From Artemisia argyi (taxonomy: Eukaryota > Streptophyta > Magnoliopsida > Asterales > Asteraceae), in contig CM060695.1 of the NCBI GenBank assembly GCA_030686995.1, positions 95,227,371-95,291,370 of the forward strand: a stretch of DNA of 64,000 nucleotides, in the 5' to 3' direction. Numbering within the stretch: the stretch's first letter is position 1; each line of letters starts with the position of its first letter. The notes beneath the pieces were generated by a model that saw only the letters and a program-made list of their open reading frames with translations, did not search any database and had not been told where the DNA came from. Shown piece after piece: positions 25,201-36,180 of the stretch. Both the position numbers and the translations under genes were made by a program.

Positions 25201-28031
25201 ACCTCAGGAAAATCATCAGTTTCCTCAACATATTTGATTTCCTGATTATGAAGTTGTACGAGAGGGAGTGGAGGAGAATTGTCTTGATTTAGCAATCTCT
25301 CAAGGAGAAGAATATCTCCCTCCAGATCAATCTCAGTGTTATCAATTCCCAAAGGAACTGAATCACTTTTGAGAAAAGCCTCGACCTCTTCCAAAAGGAA
25401 ATCACTTCCCTCAAACGGAGTGAGAGAAGGGGAAGAGTCGGAAATGATAGGTTCAGATGATGGAGTGGCATCCCCACTCACAGAATTATGAGAATAACCA
25501 AGAAACTCTTGAGAGTACTCCTCAGAAGCAATGTCTATGATATCTATTTGATTAACTGCTTCAGAATCATAATTGGAGGAGTACCTCGAGGTTTGATCTA
25601 GGTTAAATGTAACAGCTTCATTACCCATACGAAGAGTGATTTCTTGCTCAAATACATCGATAAGAGCACGGCCCGTTCTAAGGAAACCCCTCCCAACAAT
25701 GAGAGGGACCCTTTGATCGGCATCGAAATCAACCACTACAAAGTCAGCGGGGAGATGAAATTCTCCTACCTTCACAAACACGTCCTCGGCAATGCCGAGA
25801 GGACGAGATATCGATCGGTCTGCAAGCTCTAAAGTCATGCAGGTAGGAGTAAGATCAGGAAGAGAAAGTTTCTTCCAAACTGAGTACGGCATTAGGTTGA
25901 TACTTGCACCAAGATCGGCCAAGGCATAGCAATCAACCATTCCCGGAAATACACATGGTATTAGAAATTTTCCAGGATCTCCCAGCTTCTCGGGAAGCTT
26001 CTTTAAAAGAACTGCAGAACAGTTCTCATTCAAGGGAGTCTTTGCCATTTCAAACAGTTTCTCCTTGTTGCTTAACAAGTCTTTGATTGTCGATGCAAAT
26101 TTGGGCATCAGAATAATAGCATCCGCAAAGCTAATGTCAAAATGCAAATCTTGGAAGATTTGAAAGAATTTATCCATCTGGTGACTAGCTTTTTCACGGA
26201 GCTTTTGTTCACTCAAGCGTGAGGGGTAAGGAATAGAGGAGGTAGAAGGTCTGGACTGAGGTGTTTCAACTGGAATATCATTTGGTTCAAAAACAACTCT
26301 AGGTTTTGGTTTGGGTTTCGGGACAACATGAGGTGGGACGTCTTGGGTACCTCCCTTATGAGTAGGAAGTACTTCGTCCTTATTTACCTCGACGTTATTT
26401 TCCACTACCTTGGGAGAAGAAGTAGAAGGGGTGGTGGGAACAGTAGGTCCATCATATGAAACTCCGCTCCTGGTCGTGATCGCCTTTGCATCGCCCCTCG
26501 GGTTTGCGATCGTGTTGCTCGGAAGTTTTCCAGAGCCCGAGGGTTGTTCATTTAAAGATTTCTTAATTTCAGAAATCTGGCTGACCAACAACCTGTTTGT
26601 CTCTTCTTGAGTTTTCATGAACTGCTTTAACAACTCATTGGATGATGGTTGTGGAGCTGGGAGTATGGCTTGTGTTTGGTTAGGGAAATTTTGGACACGG
26701 TTATTTTGATTATAACCTTGTTGTGGCTGAAAATTTCCTTGATTTGGATTACCATTTCCCTGAAAATGATTTCCGGGGTTGAAATTGTTTCTGTTAAAGT
26801 TTCCTTGATTGTGGAAACCTTGATTCTGTCCAGGATTGAAATTCCCTTGGTTTTGATAACCTTGGTTCATTCTGGGTTGGTTCTGGTTTCTGTTTTGCAA
26901 ATTTGGGTTTTGGTTAAACCCGGGTGGTCCCATATGTGTGTTAGCACGGTAACTTGGTTCCATTTGAGGACGGTATTGATTACCTCCCTGATTTGTAGTA
27001 CCGGCTAGGGCATTGGCTTCAAAAGGACTACCATCGGTGGCAGTACAATTGTAGTAAGCATGTGGGCCACCACAAGTGACACAAACTTCCACTTTTTTAA
27101 GTTCAGCATGTGAAGGATTTTGTGTGAAAGTGACTTTTTTCTGGCTTGAGAGAACCAAAGCTTGAATTGCGTCCGTGAGTTTATCTATCTTAGCATCGGT
27201 GCTAGAAGTACTCATGGGCGATGAAGTAGAAGGACCAGCACTCACTTGGGAGTTATATCGCTTTGTGCGTGTAGTGCGGACTTTGGACTTATTTTCAATG
27301 ATTTCTAAAGCTTCTTTTGTGGTTTTGCTCAAAAAATTACCTCCCGCGGAGGCATTGAGAGAATCTTGGTCAGATTGACTCACTCCATTATAAAACGTGT
27401 CAATTTGCATTAATTCAGTGAAACCATGATGAGGACATCGACGAAGCAATTCTTTGAAACGATCCCACGCGTCACCAAACGATTCATCAAATCTTTGAGT
27501 AAATTTGATGATTTCATTTTTAAGACTTGTCGTTCTGGACGGGGGAAAAAATTCGTTTACAAATTTGGTAACTAAATCTTCCCATGAGTGTATTGAACGA
27601 GGAGGTTGTTTTTCCAGCCAAATCCGGGCTGCTCCCTCAAGAGAAAATGGGAAAAGAAGAAGTTTAACTGCTTCGGAAGGGACGTTCTTGTATTTGATGG
27701 TTGAAGTGATTTTATTAAACCATCTAATGTGAGCATGGGGATCATCCCTCTCAAAACCATAAAATTGGCTTGAAGTCACTAGATTTAGTAACCCGGTTTT
27801 GAGCTCAAAGTATTCAGCCACGATGGCTGGAACAACAATAGCGTCTCCGTAACCCTCAATGGGTGCTTGGAGAAGCTCATTCATCAGACGGTCTTCCGCC
27901 ATGATAACTTTCTTTGGTGAAACAGCACGTTCCTCAGATACGGCTGTTGGGGCAGAACGTCTACGGCGTCTTCGAGGAATTCTGACAAGCTCACGTAAAG
28001 GGCTTGTGGACCTAGAAGAACGAGTGCGCAT
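22287..28031 (-). CDS. Athila-like Gag-Pol polyprotein, 1,914 residues, intact
   Basis: A single open frame starts [16 protein letters not shown]. In order: the Gag capsid region (about 60-260), a knuckle C-x2-C-x3-H-x4-C at 317-329, an Asn/Gln/Gly-rich stretch (360-460), protease with DLGAS at 706-710 and [13 protein letters not shown] with FMDDFSV at 1189, RNase H ([15 protein letters not shown]), and integrase with a zinc part ([12 protein letters not shown] near 1556, CDACQRHG) and core (GIDFMGPFP near 1620, [21 protein letters not shown]). The RT-before-integrase order and the FMDD motif fit the Athila/Tat side of Ty3. It has no stop or frameshift, so it may make functional enzymes. No chromodomain and no env-like frame follow. 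The start was chosen as the first Met after the PBS leader. Confidence 0.95.
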   Translation of the reverse strand: MRTRSSRSTSPLRELVRIPRRRRRRSAPTAVSEERAVSPKKVIMAEDRLMNELLQAPIEGYGDAIVVPAIVAEYFELKTGLLNLVTSSQFYGFERDDPHAHIRWFNKITSTIKYKNVPSEAVKLLLFPFSLEGAARIWLEKQPPRSIHSWEDLVTKFVNEFFPPSRTTSLKNEIIKFTQRFDESFGDAWDRFKELLRRCPHHGFTELMQIDTFYNGVSQSDQDSLNASAGGNFLSKTTKEALEIIENKSKVRTTRTKRYNSQVSAGPSTSSPMSTSSTDAKIDKLTDAIQALVLSSQKKVTFTQNPSHAELKKVEVCVTCGGPHAYYNCTATDGSPFEANALAGTTNQGGNQYRPQMEPSYRANTHMGPPGFNQNPNLQNRNQNQPRMNQGYQNQGNFNPGQNQGFHNQGNFNRNNFNPGNHFQGNGNPNQGNFQPQQGYNQNNRVQNFPNQTQAILPAPQPSSNELLKQFMKTQEETNRLLVSQISEIKKSLNEQPSGSGKLPSNTIANPRGDAKAITTRSGVSYDGPTVPTTPSTSSPKVVENNVEVNKDEVLPTHKGGTQDVPPHVVPKPKPKPRVVFEPNDIPVETPQSRPSTSSIPYPSRLSEQKLREKASHQMDKFFQIFQDLHFDISFADAIILMPKFASTIKDLLSNKEKLFEMAKTPLNENCSAVLLKKLPEKLGDPGKFLIPCVFPGMVDCYALADLGASINLMPYSVWKKLSLPDLTPTCMTLELADRSISRPLGIAEDVFVKVGEFHLPADFVVVDFDADQRVPLIVGRGFLRTGRALIDVFEQEITLRMGNEAVTFNLDQTSRYSSNYDSEAVNQIDIIDIASEEYSQEFLGYSHNSVSGDATPSSEPIISDSSPSLTPFEGSDFLLEEVEAFLKSDSVPLGIDNTEIDLEGDILLLERLLNQDNSPPLPLVQLHNQEIKYVEETDDFPEVELKDLPPHLEYAFLEGDDKLPVIIAKGLSVEEKSALITVLKSNKQAIAWKLSDIKGINPDFCTHKILMEDDFKPAVQHQRRVNPKIHDVIKQEVLKLLDAGLIYPISDSPWVSPIHCVPKKGGITVVTNEENELIPTRLVTGWRVCIDYRKLNDATRKDHFPLPFMDQMLERLAGNEYYCFLDGFSGYFQIPIDPSDQEKTTFTCPYGTFAYKRMPFGLCNAPGTFQRCMMAIFTDMIGKTMEVFMDDFSVIGDSFQTCLTNLETMLKRCKDTNLCLNWEKSHFMVKEGIVLGHKISKNGIEVDRAKVDVIAKLPHPTTVKGIRSFLGHAGFYRRFIQDFSKISRPMTHLLEKDTPFIFSPECIEAFETLKKKLTEAPILIAPDWDLPFELMCDASDFAIGAVLGQRKTKHFQPIHYASKTMNEAQTHYTTTEKELLAVVYAFEKFRTYLILTKSVVYTDHSALKYLFAKQDAKPRLLRWVLLLQEFDIIIHDKKGAENLAADHLSRLENPHQNVYEKKEINETFPLETLNAVAFRGDSTTPWFADFANYHAGNFVVKGMSTQQKNKFFKDIKHYFWDDPYLFKICADQVIRRCVYGQEATEILKACHAGPTGGHHSPNYTAKKVFDSGFFWPTIYKDAQDLIKTCDACQRHGNISQRNEMPQNAIQVCEIFDIWGIDFMGPFPSSRGNKYILVAVDYLSKWVEAKALHTNDARVVVKFLKSLFARFGTPRAIISDRGTHFCNDKFDKVMQKYGVTHRLSTAYHPQTSGQVEVSNRGIKRILERTVGENRAAWSDKLDDALWAFRTAYKTPIGCTPYKLVYGKTCHLPMELEHKAYWALKHANFDLKTAGDHRKIQMNELNELRDQAYENSLIYKEKTKRIHDSKIKNRVFNVGDRVLLFNSRLKIFSGKFKTRWTGPFTITKVYPYGTVELSQNDGPCFKVNGHRVKHYFGEDIPNMVVPDLQTFPKDN

Positions 28032-28174
28032 GCACTAGAGACGACTCTAAGAATACTTAGAGTGACGGGAAATTTACAAATAAAAAATAAAATATGAACA
28101 AAAAGATGATATATAACAAAGGGTGAAAATTCAAACTCACATATATTTCAAAAAGTCGTAATACGCAGCACACC

Positions 28175-28194
28175 TCCCCGGCAGCGGCGCCAAA
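28175..28194 (-). other. Athila primer-binding site
   Basis: The minus strand reads TTTGGCGCCGCTGCCGGGGA, three bases from the LTR end. It differs by one base from the GP family site. Confidence 0.78.
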
Positions 28195-28197
28195 TTT

Positions 28198-31100
28198 TGA
28201 TTGGCTCTAAACAGTCAGATAATATTAACCAAGTTATGGTCAACAAGTCAGACAGCCTAAACCAATACTCCGGTGAGTTTAGTGTTTCCCCGGATCGTTA
28301 GATCCCAACGAGATGTGAAATCTGAAATAAAACGACTTTAAGATCAGGTGAATTGAACAGGAAAAGGGTTTAAGTGATTTGTACTACTGAAATATAAGAG
28401 AAAATAGCTTAAGTAAGCTATATCAACTAATACGTGAAATCAGATAAGTACACGTGAAAAAGGCACTGAAAAACGTAAACGTTTATTAATTAAACGTAAA
28501 CAAAAACAAATTTACTTATAGTAGGATTTTATAAGCCTTAGGGGCTTAAATGCAAATTAAATAAATTTAAAATATTTATTTATTAATTAAAAACTATTTA
28601 ATTAATTATTTTTATTTAATAACTATTTATTAATTATCTAATAATTAACTATTAATTATGAAAATGTAAAATAAGTCTAGAAAATTAAAATTAAAATTTC
28701 TAAAAATCTAAAATATTATAAAACTTATTTTAAAATTAAAATTATATTTTTCACACTATTTATCTATTTATTATTAATTATTTATTATTTAATTATTATT
28801 TAACTAATTATATTGATTAACTTATTTAAAATTACTAAAAAGACTTAGATAATTATGAAAAATTTTATATATCTAATTAACCATCATGGGAATCCTAAAA
28901 ATTTATAAAAACTTTATTTTATGTATTTTTAATTTAATCTACTAATTATTATTCTAATTATTAATTAATATCTAATTAAAATAATTAAATTATGAAAACT
29001 AGTAAATGAACAGTATAAATCACAAGAAAATTTCTAAAATTATTTTATGACTTATAGAAGCTAGGAAAAATATAAAATATAAGTATTACCTTATAAAAAT
29101 ATATTATGCTATTTAATTTTTATTTATTATTTAATTATTAAATAAACTAATATTAATTCTAAATAACACTAGATGACAAAAGAAAATTCTGGAAAAATTT
29201 ATAAAATTACTTTAATATATAAGAGATTTAATAAAAGTATAAAATAGCAGAAGTGCTTATAAATAAGCTAAAAAGGAAAATTAAATAGATAATTTCTATT
29301 AAATAGAAGCTATCACTATAATTAAGTTTGTCTTTTTCTGGTTTTTCTTTTATAAATCTAATAAAATACTTAAAATATGAAACTTTTACAAAGACAAATA
29401 ATTTAAAAACCAAAAATAAGCACTGAGAGAGCTTATTGGACCAAACAGTTGACTAGGTTTGACCAAACAAAGAAATGAGCTCAAATGAGCTTATGTGGGG
29501 TCCACAAGGGTAAAATCTGATTCACTTAAGATATTTTAACTTAAATAAGCTAGATTTGCTGATATAAGCTCACTGAATAAGCCAAAAGACCACAATAAGC
29601 ACTTGCTTATTTGGTTCCTGAGTCAGAAATGGGACAATGTTTAGGTGCAATTCTAGGTGGGGTCCAAAGGTGTACAGGTCAACCAAAGGGTCAAAGGATG
29701 AACCTTGGTAGGAGGGGGGTTAGAAGAACTAGGATTTAGGGTGTGGGACCCAGTGATAAGCTCAGAAAGAGCTTGGGAAGTGAGGGGTCCAAACTGGTTC
29801 ACTCAGTTGACTGAGTGAATGAAACAGTCTTATAAGCTTGATGAAAGCTTTAAAACAAGCTTAATAAAGAAAATAAAAAGTTATTATTATGTATATATAA
29901 TATATTAATAAGTATGAACAAGTGTGTTCACTGGATTAAGCTAATAAGCTTGTGAAAAGCTTATAAGCACTTCCAATAAATCTGAGATCCAAACACCCTT
30001 GACAGGCAACCAAATTGACCAAATTGAGCTTATGAAATAAGCTCAAAAGAACTTATTGAGTGCTGAAGTGTGAAGATGGGCTGGTAAGGATTCTAAAATG
30101 CAAAAGCTTGAACAAATGGGACCACTAGGTAGCTTATTGAGGGCTTATTAAGTTTGGTGGTTTGACTGAGTTACTCAGAGAACTGAGTGAATGAACAAGT
30201 TTAAGCTGAGATGCAGCCCTAGTAAAAGGACTTGTGACTTAAATATTAAGCTTGAAATGTAAAGATGAGCTGCTAAGCTTCTAAAAGAACCTAATATCAC
30301 AAGCTAAAACTCAGTGATGAGCTTTTGATGAGCTTGAGAAGTTGGTTGTTTGCACTGAGTGATCAGTGTAAGGTTATTTTGATAGCACAAGATTAGCAAG
30401 AATAAGCAGTACAGATAAGCAATTAAGAACAAATAAGCACTTAGTTCAGATAACTAGCCACATGGGCATCATAAAAATCCAAAATACTCAGATCAATACT
30501 CAATAAACAAGCTTGTGCAAGCTTATGAAATTGGGTATCAAACCTGTGCACAGGGGAAGTCTAAGAAGAATCACCAAAAGTTAAGCTCAAATTAAGCTCT
30601 TAATCAGCTAGATAAAAAATTATAAAAAATAGTAACATGGATATCAGCAATAAGACTATATAAACCTACAAGCTCAAGTCCTAATATCAATTAACAAGTT
30701 CACAATTTAAATCCAAAGTTTATTCAAAAATTGTGTAGGCTGCAAATTGACTTTTTAAGTTAAACTAATATGTTGACTTAAGTGAGCTTTGATCCTAGTT
30801 TACTGATTGATTATGTTAAGTTAAACTATAATAAGTTGAAAATAAGCTAGATTATCAGATTCTAAGCTAGTATGTGGAATATGAGATTTATTACACTAAC
30901 AGTTAAACAACTAGATTAGATTGAAACTAATTTTGACTTTTTAACTAATAATACCTACTTATTATGACTGGTTTGAGTTATATTGACCTAGACTAACATG
31001 CAACAACAAGAATTATAGGCATTAACATGTACTATATCAGTGAAACAGCTTGATCCAAACACACCTTAACTCTAGAAATTAGAATGAAACTTGAACAAAC

Positions 31101-32960
31101 TAGCTCCTAAATCTAATGTATGATCTTAACTATATTTAATAATCAATAATAAACTAAAATAGACATAGAGAAGCAAGTAATAAGCAGGAATAGTAATAAA
31201 CTCAGAATTGAGTAAAAATGCTTACAAATTTGCAAATTTCAAGCCACATATCAAACAACAAGGACCTCAGTAACATTCCTATTGGTTTTCCACAAAACCT
31301 CTAACCCAGGGCAATCCATTATTCACCCTGCTCCATCTTGTTAAACATGAAACCTGCAACTTTTTATTTTATTTCTATTTTCTTGATTTTTTTTTTTATA
31401 TTTTTGCTTTTATAACTAGAACTGAGTTTTATGGTTTCTAATAGCCTTCTAAAAGCTATCTAGGAGCTTATGTGTGCTTGTGAGTCCTTAACTTCAGCTT
31501 ATAACAGCATTCAATCTAAATAAGATTTTTGAAAAAATGACATAAACTGAGATTTGATGATTAACACAACAATTGATACTTGAAAAAGGTTTATTATACT
31601 CTTAGAACATGAAATACAAAGCTTGAAAGCTAATAAATACACTGGAATTTGGAAACTAATTTTTTCGACACTAAGAAAATAAAATTACACTAGATATATC
31701 TTGCTTCTGCCTCCCTCTCTTTCTTTATAGACTTTTGAGACTCCTTGTCGACCTCTGGTTGTTTCCCACTTGAATTCATGACCATTAGATGGGTCAGAGA
31801 TGATCTTGACCTTTAAAACAGATTTGGCGCCAAAATTCTCACATGTGGCTAGGGGTGGTTTCAAAGCAATTAAAGATTTATGGAGTTTTGTGGAGGTGTA
31901 AGGGGGACAATTGAGATAGTTCTGACCATCTTGGGAAGGTATGGAAGAAATTGTATCACTTTGGGTACTACAGTGGAGGAAAAAGGTGGGAAATGCATTA
32001 AATGCATTTGGGGGTTGAAATGATGAGGGTAGGTGAGGTGGAGTAGCCAGCTGGGGAGGGTGATGTGGTGATACCATGGGTGGTATTGGAGAAGATGGCT
32101 GGGGGTGAGGGGATGGTACAGTGGAGGTGGTATTAGAGAAGATGGGTGAACAGTTGGTGGTGTTTGACCCGGGTCAACGCATGTATTAACTAAAAAAAAG
32201 TGTGGGCTGGATTCATTTTGGGCCCAAGTTTGTTACTGGATTGGACTAGGCTTATTTTGGTTTGGATTTGGATTGGATTTGGTACTAATACAAAGGGTCC
32301 GGTTTGGTTTTTAAGATACAAGGACCAAAAATGTAATTTGGTAAAAGATGAGGGTCTAAGCTGTGATTTTTCCAAACTTCAATTAAGGACTAAACCTGCA
32401 ATAAACCATTAGTATAAGGACCACAAGTATAAATTTTATCATTTTAAACCTTAGGGACCAATTCTGCAAATTCCACAAACTCCAGGGACCAAAACTGTAA
32501 CTTTCTGATTTTTGAAGGGTTGAATTTGTAACTTCTCAAAAGTTATCATAAGGACCAATTTTGTCTTTTTAGAATAGTACAAGGGTGTAGTTTGATAATT
32601 TTCCATTTTTAAACACCCAGGGACTAAATTTGACACTTTTCAAAAGGTGAGGGACCAAAGTTGTCATTTTGCCATTTTTAAACTTTAAAGGACTTTTCTT
32701 GACAACTTATGAATTCCAAGGACCTTTTATGACATTTGTACAAGTTTTGATTTACCAGGGACTAGTTTTGCCAATTTTCCAAAGTTCAGGGACTGAAACT
32801 GTAAATTATGTGAAATGTTTTGTTTTTCATCAGTTTTCAATCCTTATGCATAAAAACACAATCCAGGGATAATTTTATATATTTCAAGGCATTCCTGTGT
32901 GTTTTCATATGTTTTGCAGCTTAAATGTAACAGAAATGATGAGTATTTACACACTCATCA
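28198..32960 (-). repeat. Athila 5' LTR, 4,763 bp
   Basis: Plus sense runs from TGATTGGCTC to CACTCATCA. Its identity as an LTR is supported by the PBS at one side, the target duplication at the other, and a relative at 36157-40193 that is complete and flanked by CACTT. It contains an A+T-rich half (28450-29450) and a half crowded with AATAAGC and AAGCTTAT words (29450-30900). The terminal part has GGGACCAAA-type quasi-repeats. The open frames inside are incidental. Confidence 0.87.
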
Positions 32961-33332
32961 ATATCTCTCACTACCTGTCATAGCAAAATAGATTACCATA
33001 GGCTTGGGAAAGGATCAAACCTCCACCACATGGCGTAAGCACCTAGGATAAACTATCAAGGCGGTCTTTTAAAAGGGTTGTAACGTTAGGTGTAGGGATA
33101 TGAAATACACGGTTTTGTTGGATAAAGGAAGTTTTACTGGTGGCGAGTTAACAATCTTGGTTAATTACATGTACAATATGGCGTTGCTAAGCCAAGACTA
33201 GACTTGACTTAAGCTAATAAATGAAAAATAACAAAAACATAAAATGAACATAGAATAAAAAGGGATGGTAGTCCGTATGTTTTTACTCTTTTTCCTTTTT
33301 CTATTTTTTTTTCTTTTTCTTGATTTTTCGAT

Positions 33333-33334
<2 letters not shown>

Positions 33335-33383
<49 letters not shown>
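33335..33383. repeat. T49 homopolymer
   Basis: An uninterrupted T run in the GP 3' UTR. The same place in the copy at 50860-50940 is a mixed T-rich and (GT)n tract. Confidence 0.9.
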
Positions 33384-33385
<2 letters not shown>

Positions 33386-34762
33386 ATACACTCTTACCCT
33401 ACCATCCAAAATAATACATCATAGGGGATGAATATTCCCCTTACACTTGAATTTTTACATACTTTACAATCAACTAATCTAATGACTCGAATTAAGAAAA
33501 TCAAAACACTTGGAGCACTTTTAAGATTAACGCACATATGGGGGTAATAATATGATGTTCTTCCCCATTACTCCATAAAACAAGTACTTTACCCATGAGT
33601 CCCAATCGTCCCAAAACAATATGTACAAGGATATGACTCGACTTAGCAACCATGTAATCAATTAGATAGTTAACTTAGGGTTTAACAAATAACAATAATG
33701 CACTAAAAATGAGCGCATACATGGAAGGCTAAGGCGATTTGGTTGTACATTTAAGTAGGGTGTAACAAATTCTTCCTTTAAGTAAAATGCTTAAAGTTAG
33801 AAACGAAAAGATAGGCTCGGAGGGTTGTACTAGGGGTTTCGTGTACTAAAAATGAGTACAACGCTAAGGGTGTGGGAAAAATTAGTTGACTTAACTAGCC
33901 AAGTAATATGACTTAAATGGTCAAGTAATTATAATACGGGTTTAACACAAGGGTGATCCTAATGCCTCTTATCATGTAGTAAATCCTACCACACGAATGT
34001 AGTCTCACTAACGGTCTCGGGATGCATCACTAACGCAAGTTCTAGAATCTAAATACTACCGGTACACTCATAAGCACTAATAGTAAATGCTTTTCCTATC
34101 AAATCTAAAGGCGAACCTCACATATTTGGGTGGAAAATTTTTCTGAATATACAGTTATGTGCTAGTCATACAATCTCCTATCCATGAGACGCTTGCTATG
34201 GCTAAAGTTTCACTCCTAAATGTTGTAAAAAATTTTAAATTTGGCGCTAAAATTGCACTAACAAGTATTTCTCATAGTTTTATTACACATCTACCATTAA
34301 ACAAAACAAACTCAAGCGAAAGTGCATATGTAAGGTATCATCTTTTTACCCCCCCCTTACACTTAAGATGAACATTGTCCCTAATGTTCAAGTAAAGAAT
34401 GTAAAAGTGAAAAAGTTAAAAAGAATGAAATCAAATACTCCCCTGATTCGCTCGGTATGGATAATAAGGTGACCAGGTTAAATCTTCCTCCAAGAAAATG
34501 AACAATCAAAGCTTCCTTTCCAGAATATAAATCATCTTCTTGTCATACATACCTTGTAAAACCTGATAAAATAGACAAGACAACCTCGCGTAAAATCGGC
34601 GGCATCCTATATAAGTTACTAAATCCTAGAAAACAAGATAAGATATAATGCTTGTGGAATGAAGTTTGCAGATCTCCTGGAGATTATAAAACTTAATAAT
34701 TCACAAAAACCATAAGACTCCGTTAGAAAAACAAAACTGGTAAAATTTCCAGATTTTTACAC

Positions 34763-34797
34763 TTGACGCCGTCAAGAGTAAACTCTTGACGCCGTCA
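34763..34797. promoter_or_regulatory. Paired TGACGCCGTCA motifs in the GP 3' UTR
   Basis: Two TGACGCCGTCA copies are separated by AGAGTAAACTCT, which is itself nearly self-complementary, so the whole 34-bp block is an inverted repeat. The motif is the one arrayed in the LTR promoter. Confidence 0.55.
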
Positions 34798-35236
34798 GAA
34801 GTGACCTGCAAAAATTTTTATGTTAAGTTTCCGGAAAATTTCTGGAAAAACTTGGTCCTACTTCCTGGAAAATCCTGCAAAACTTCATTATGACTCAATA
34901 CAAGCATTTGACTCTAACAAATACGAATATACATGTTCATTTAATATTGTGGAGAATCATGATCGGTTTGTTTCTTGAAAACATATTTGGGGTTTCCCCT
35001 TACACTTATCTTTTGCAAAAATACTTTTAGGTGGAGTTAAGACTAGGCCAAAACAACAAAGTAAAGTATTTCCACTATTTAGTTTAGAAACATGATCTAC
35101 CAACAATAAAAATTAAGCATGCATACGGAAGCAAATAACAAACAAACAAACAAAATCACACAAAACATGGGTTGCCTCCCAAGAAGCGCTTTTCTTTATT
35201 TACGAGTCTTGTAGCTAGACTCAAGGTCATAGGTTA

Positions 35237-36151
35237 CTACGTGATACGGGTGAGTTCCTCATTGAGGAAATCTTTGGGATCAAACTTAGGTTTCAACTTC
35301 CTATCGGTTTCCTTAGTATGGTATGACCTTTCAAACTTTTCTCCATCCGGATCATACATAGTCATCCTCATATGCCATGATCCGTCACCTTCTTTAGGTG
35401 GCTTGTCCCACCTCCATTTACACTTGTCTCCCTCTCTTTTCCATTTATTCCTTTCTATGTTAACGGGCATTACGCTTAAGAACTCAATCATCTTCCTAAA
35501 GACCAAGGGGTCCTCAAAAGGGTCTAGCTCTTCATCTCTAGCTATGAGTTGTTCTACCGAATGTGTCTTTTCGATGAAGTCTTTTTCTAGATAAAATGGG
35601 CATTGAGGTCCTATAAAGTTCCTTTCTATCCAAGGTCCATATATAGATGGTCTCCTATTCATCTCTACCCAATGCGGTGTCGGTTCATCATCACAATCAT
35701 AACTATGCTTCTTAACATCGTACACCGACCAAGTATCTCCTTCACCTACCGTTATCTTGGATTCCTTACAATCTATCATGGCACTAGCGGTTGCTAAAAA
35801 TCCTCTTCCTACCAATAATGGGCATGTAGTGTCACTAACCATGTCTAGGACGTGAAAATCCGCTAATATAGTTAACTTTCCTACGTGAACAACTACATCC
35901 TTAATCATTCCAACCGGGTGGGCAATACTCCCATCCACTAGCCCTATCAATACCTCCGTTTCCTCTAACTTTCCTAGCTTAAGAGCGGTGAATAAGGATA
36001 AGGGAATCAAGTTGAGGCTTGACCCTAAATTGGCTAGTGTGTCGAAAGCTTCGGTCTTCCTATCTTACAAGGCAAAACAAATATACCCGGATCATCAAGC
36101 TTTTTAGGCAACTTGTTTTGAACGAAGGCGGTCCCATTTTTACCTAGCTTA
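35237..36151 (-). pseudogene. GP copy A protease and conserved unknown C-terminal region
   Basis: This is the same layout as copy B: retropepsin-like part (LVGRGFLATASAMIDC) followed by about 150 residues of unknown type ending ELTRIT. The readable frame from 36010 is 257 codons without interruption. The active-site codon at 36031-36029 is AAT (Asn) where copy B has GAT (Asp), so the protease should be inactive. The frame break near 36055, just upstream of the active site, is shared with copy B. No RT or integrase follows; the frame ends in 3' UTR. Confidence 0.82.
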
Positions 36152-36156
36152 CACTT

Positions 36157-36180
36157 TGATGAGTGTCTAAATACTCATCA
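36157..36180 (+). repeat. Terminal palindrome of Athila-family LTR
   Basis: TGATGAGT and ACTCATCA are separated by 8 bases at the very start of the LTR. The same arms occur at the LTR edges ending 21355 and 32960. Confidence 0.75.

Larger units (their letters stand above)
20928..32960 (-). mobile_element. Athila-like Ty3 element, intact gag-pol, truncated 3' LTR (TSD ATATC)
   Basis: The 5' LTR is 28198-32960, the PBS 28175-28194, gag-pol 28031-22287, the PPT 21356-21367, and only 428 bp of 3' LTR remain at 20928-21355. ATATC flanks both ends (20923-20927 and 32961-32965). The host is the 3' UTR of GP copy A, seen uninterrupted around 50541. The residual 3' LTR matches the 5' LTR with one difference by eye. 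No env-like frame is present downstream of pol. Confidence 0.88.
32966..35236 (-). other. GP copy A 3' untranslated region
   Basis: This noncoding stretch of about 2.3 kb lies between the end of the protease frame and the Athila insertion. It matches 50541-50965 plus 63238-64000 of the second GP element. It contains a T49 tract (33335-33383) and a facing pair of TGACGCCGTCA motifs (34763-34797). I see no gene in it. Confidence 0.75.
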
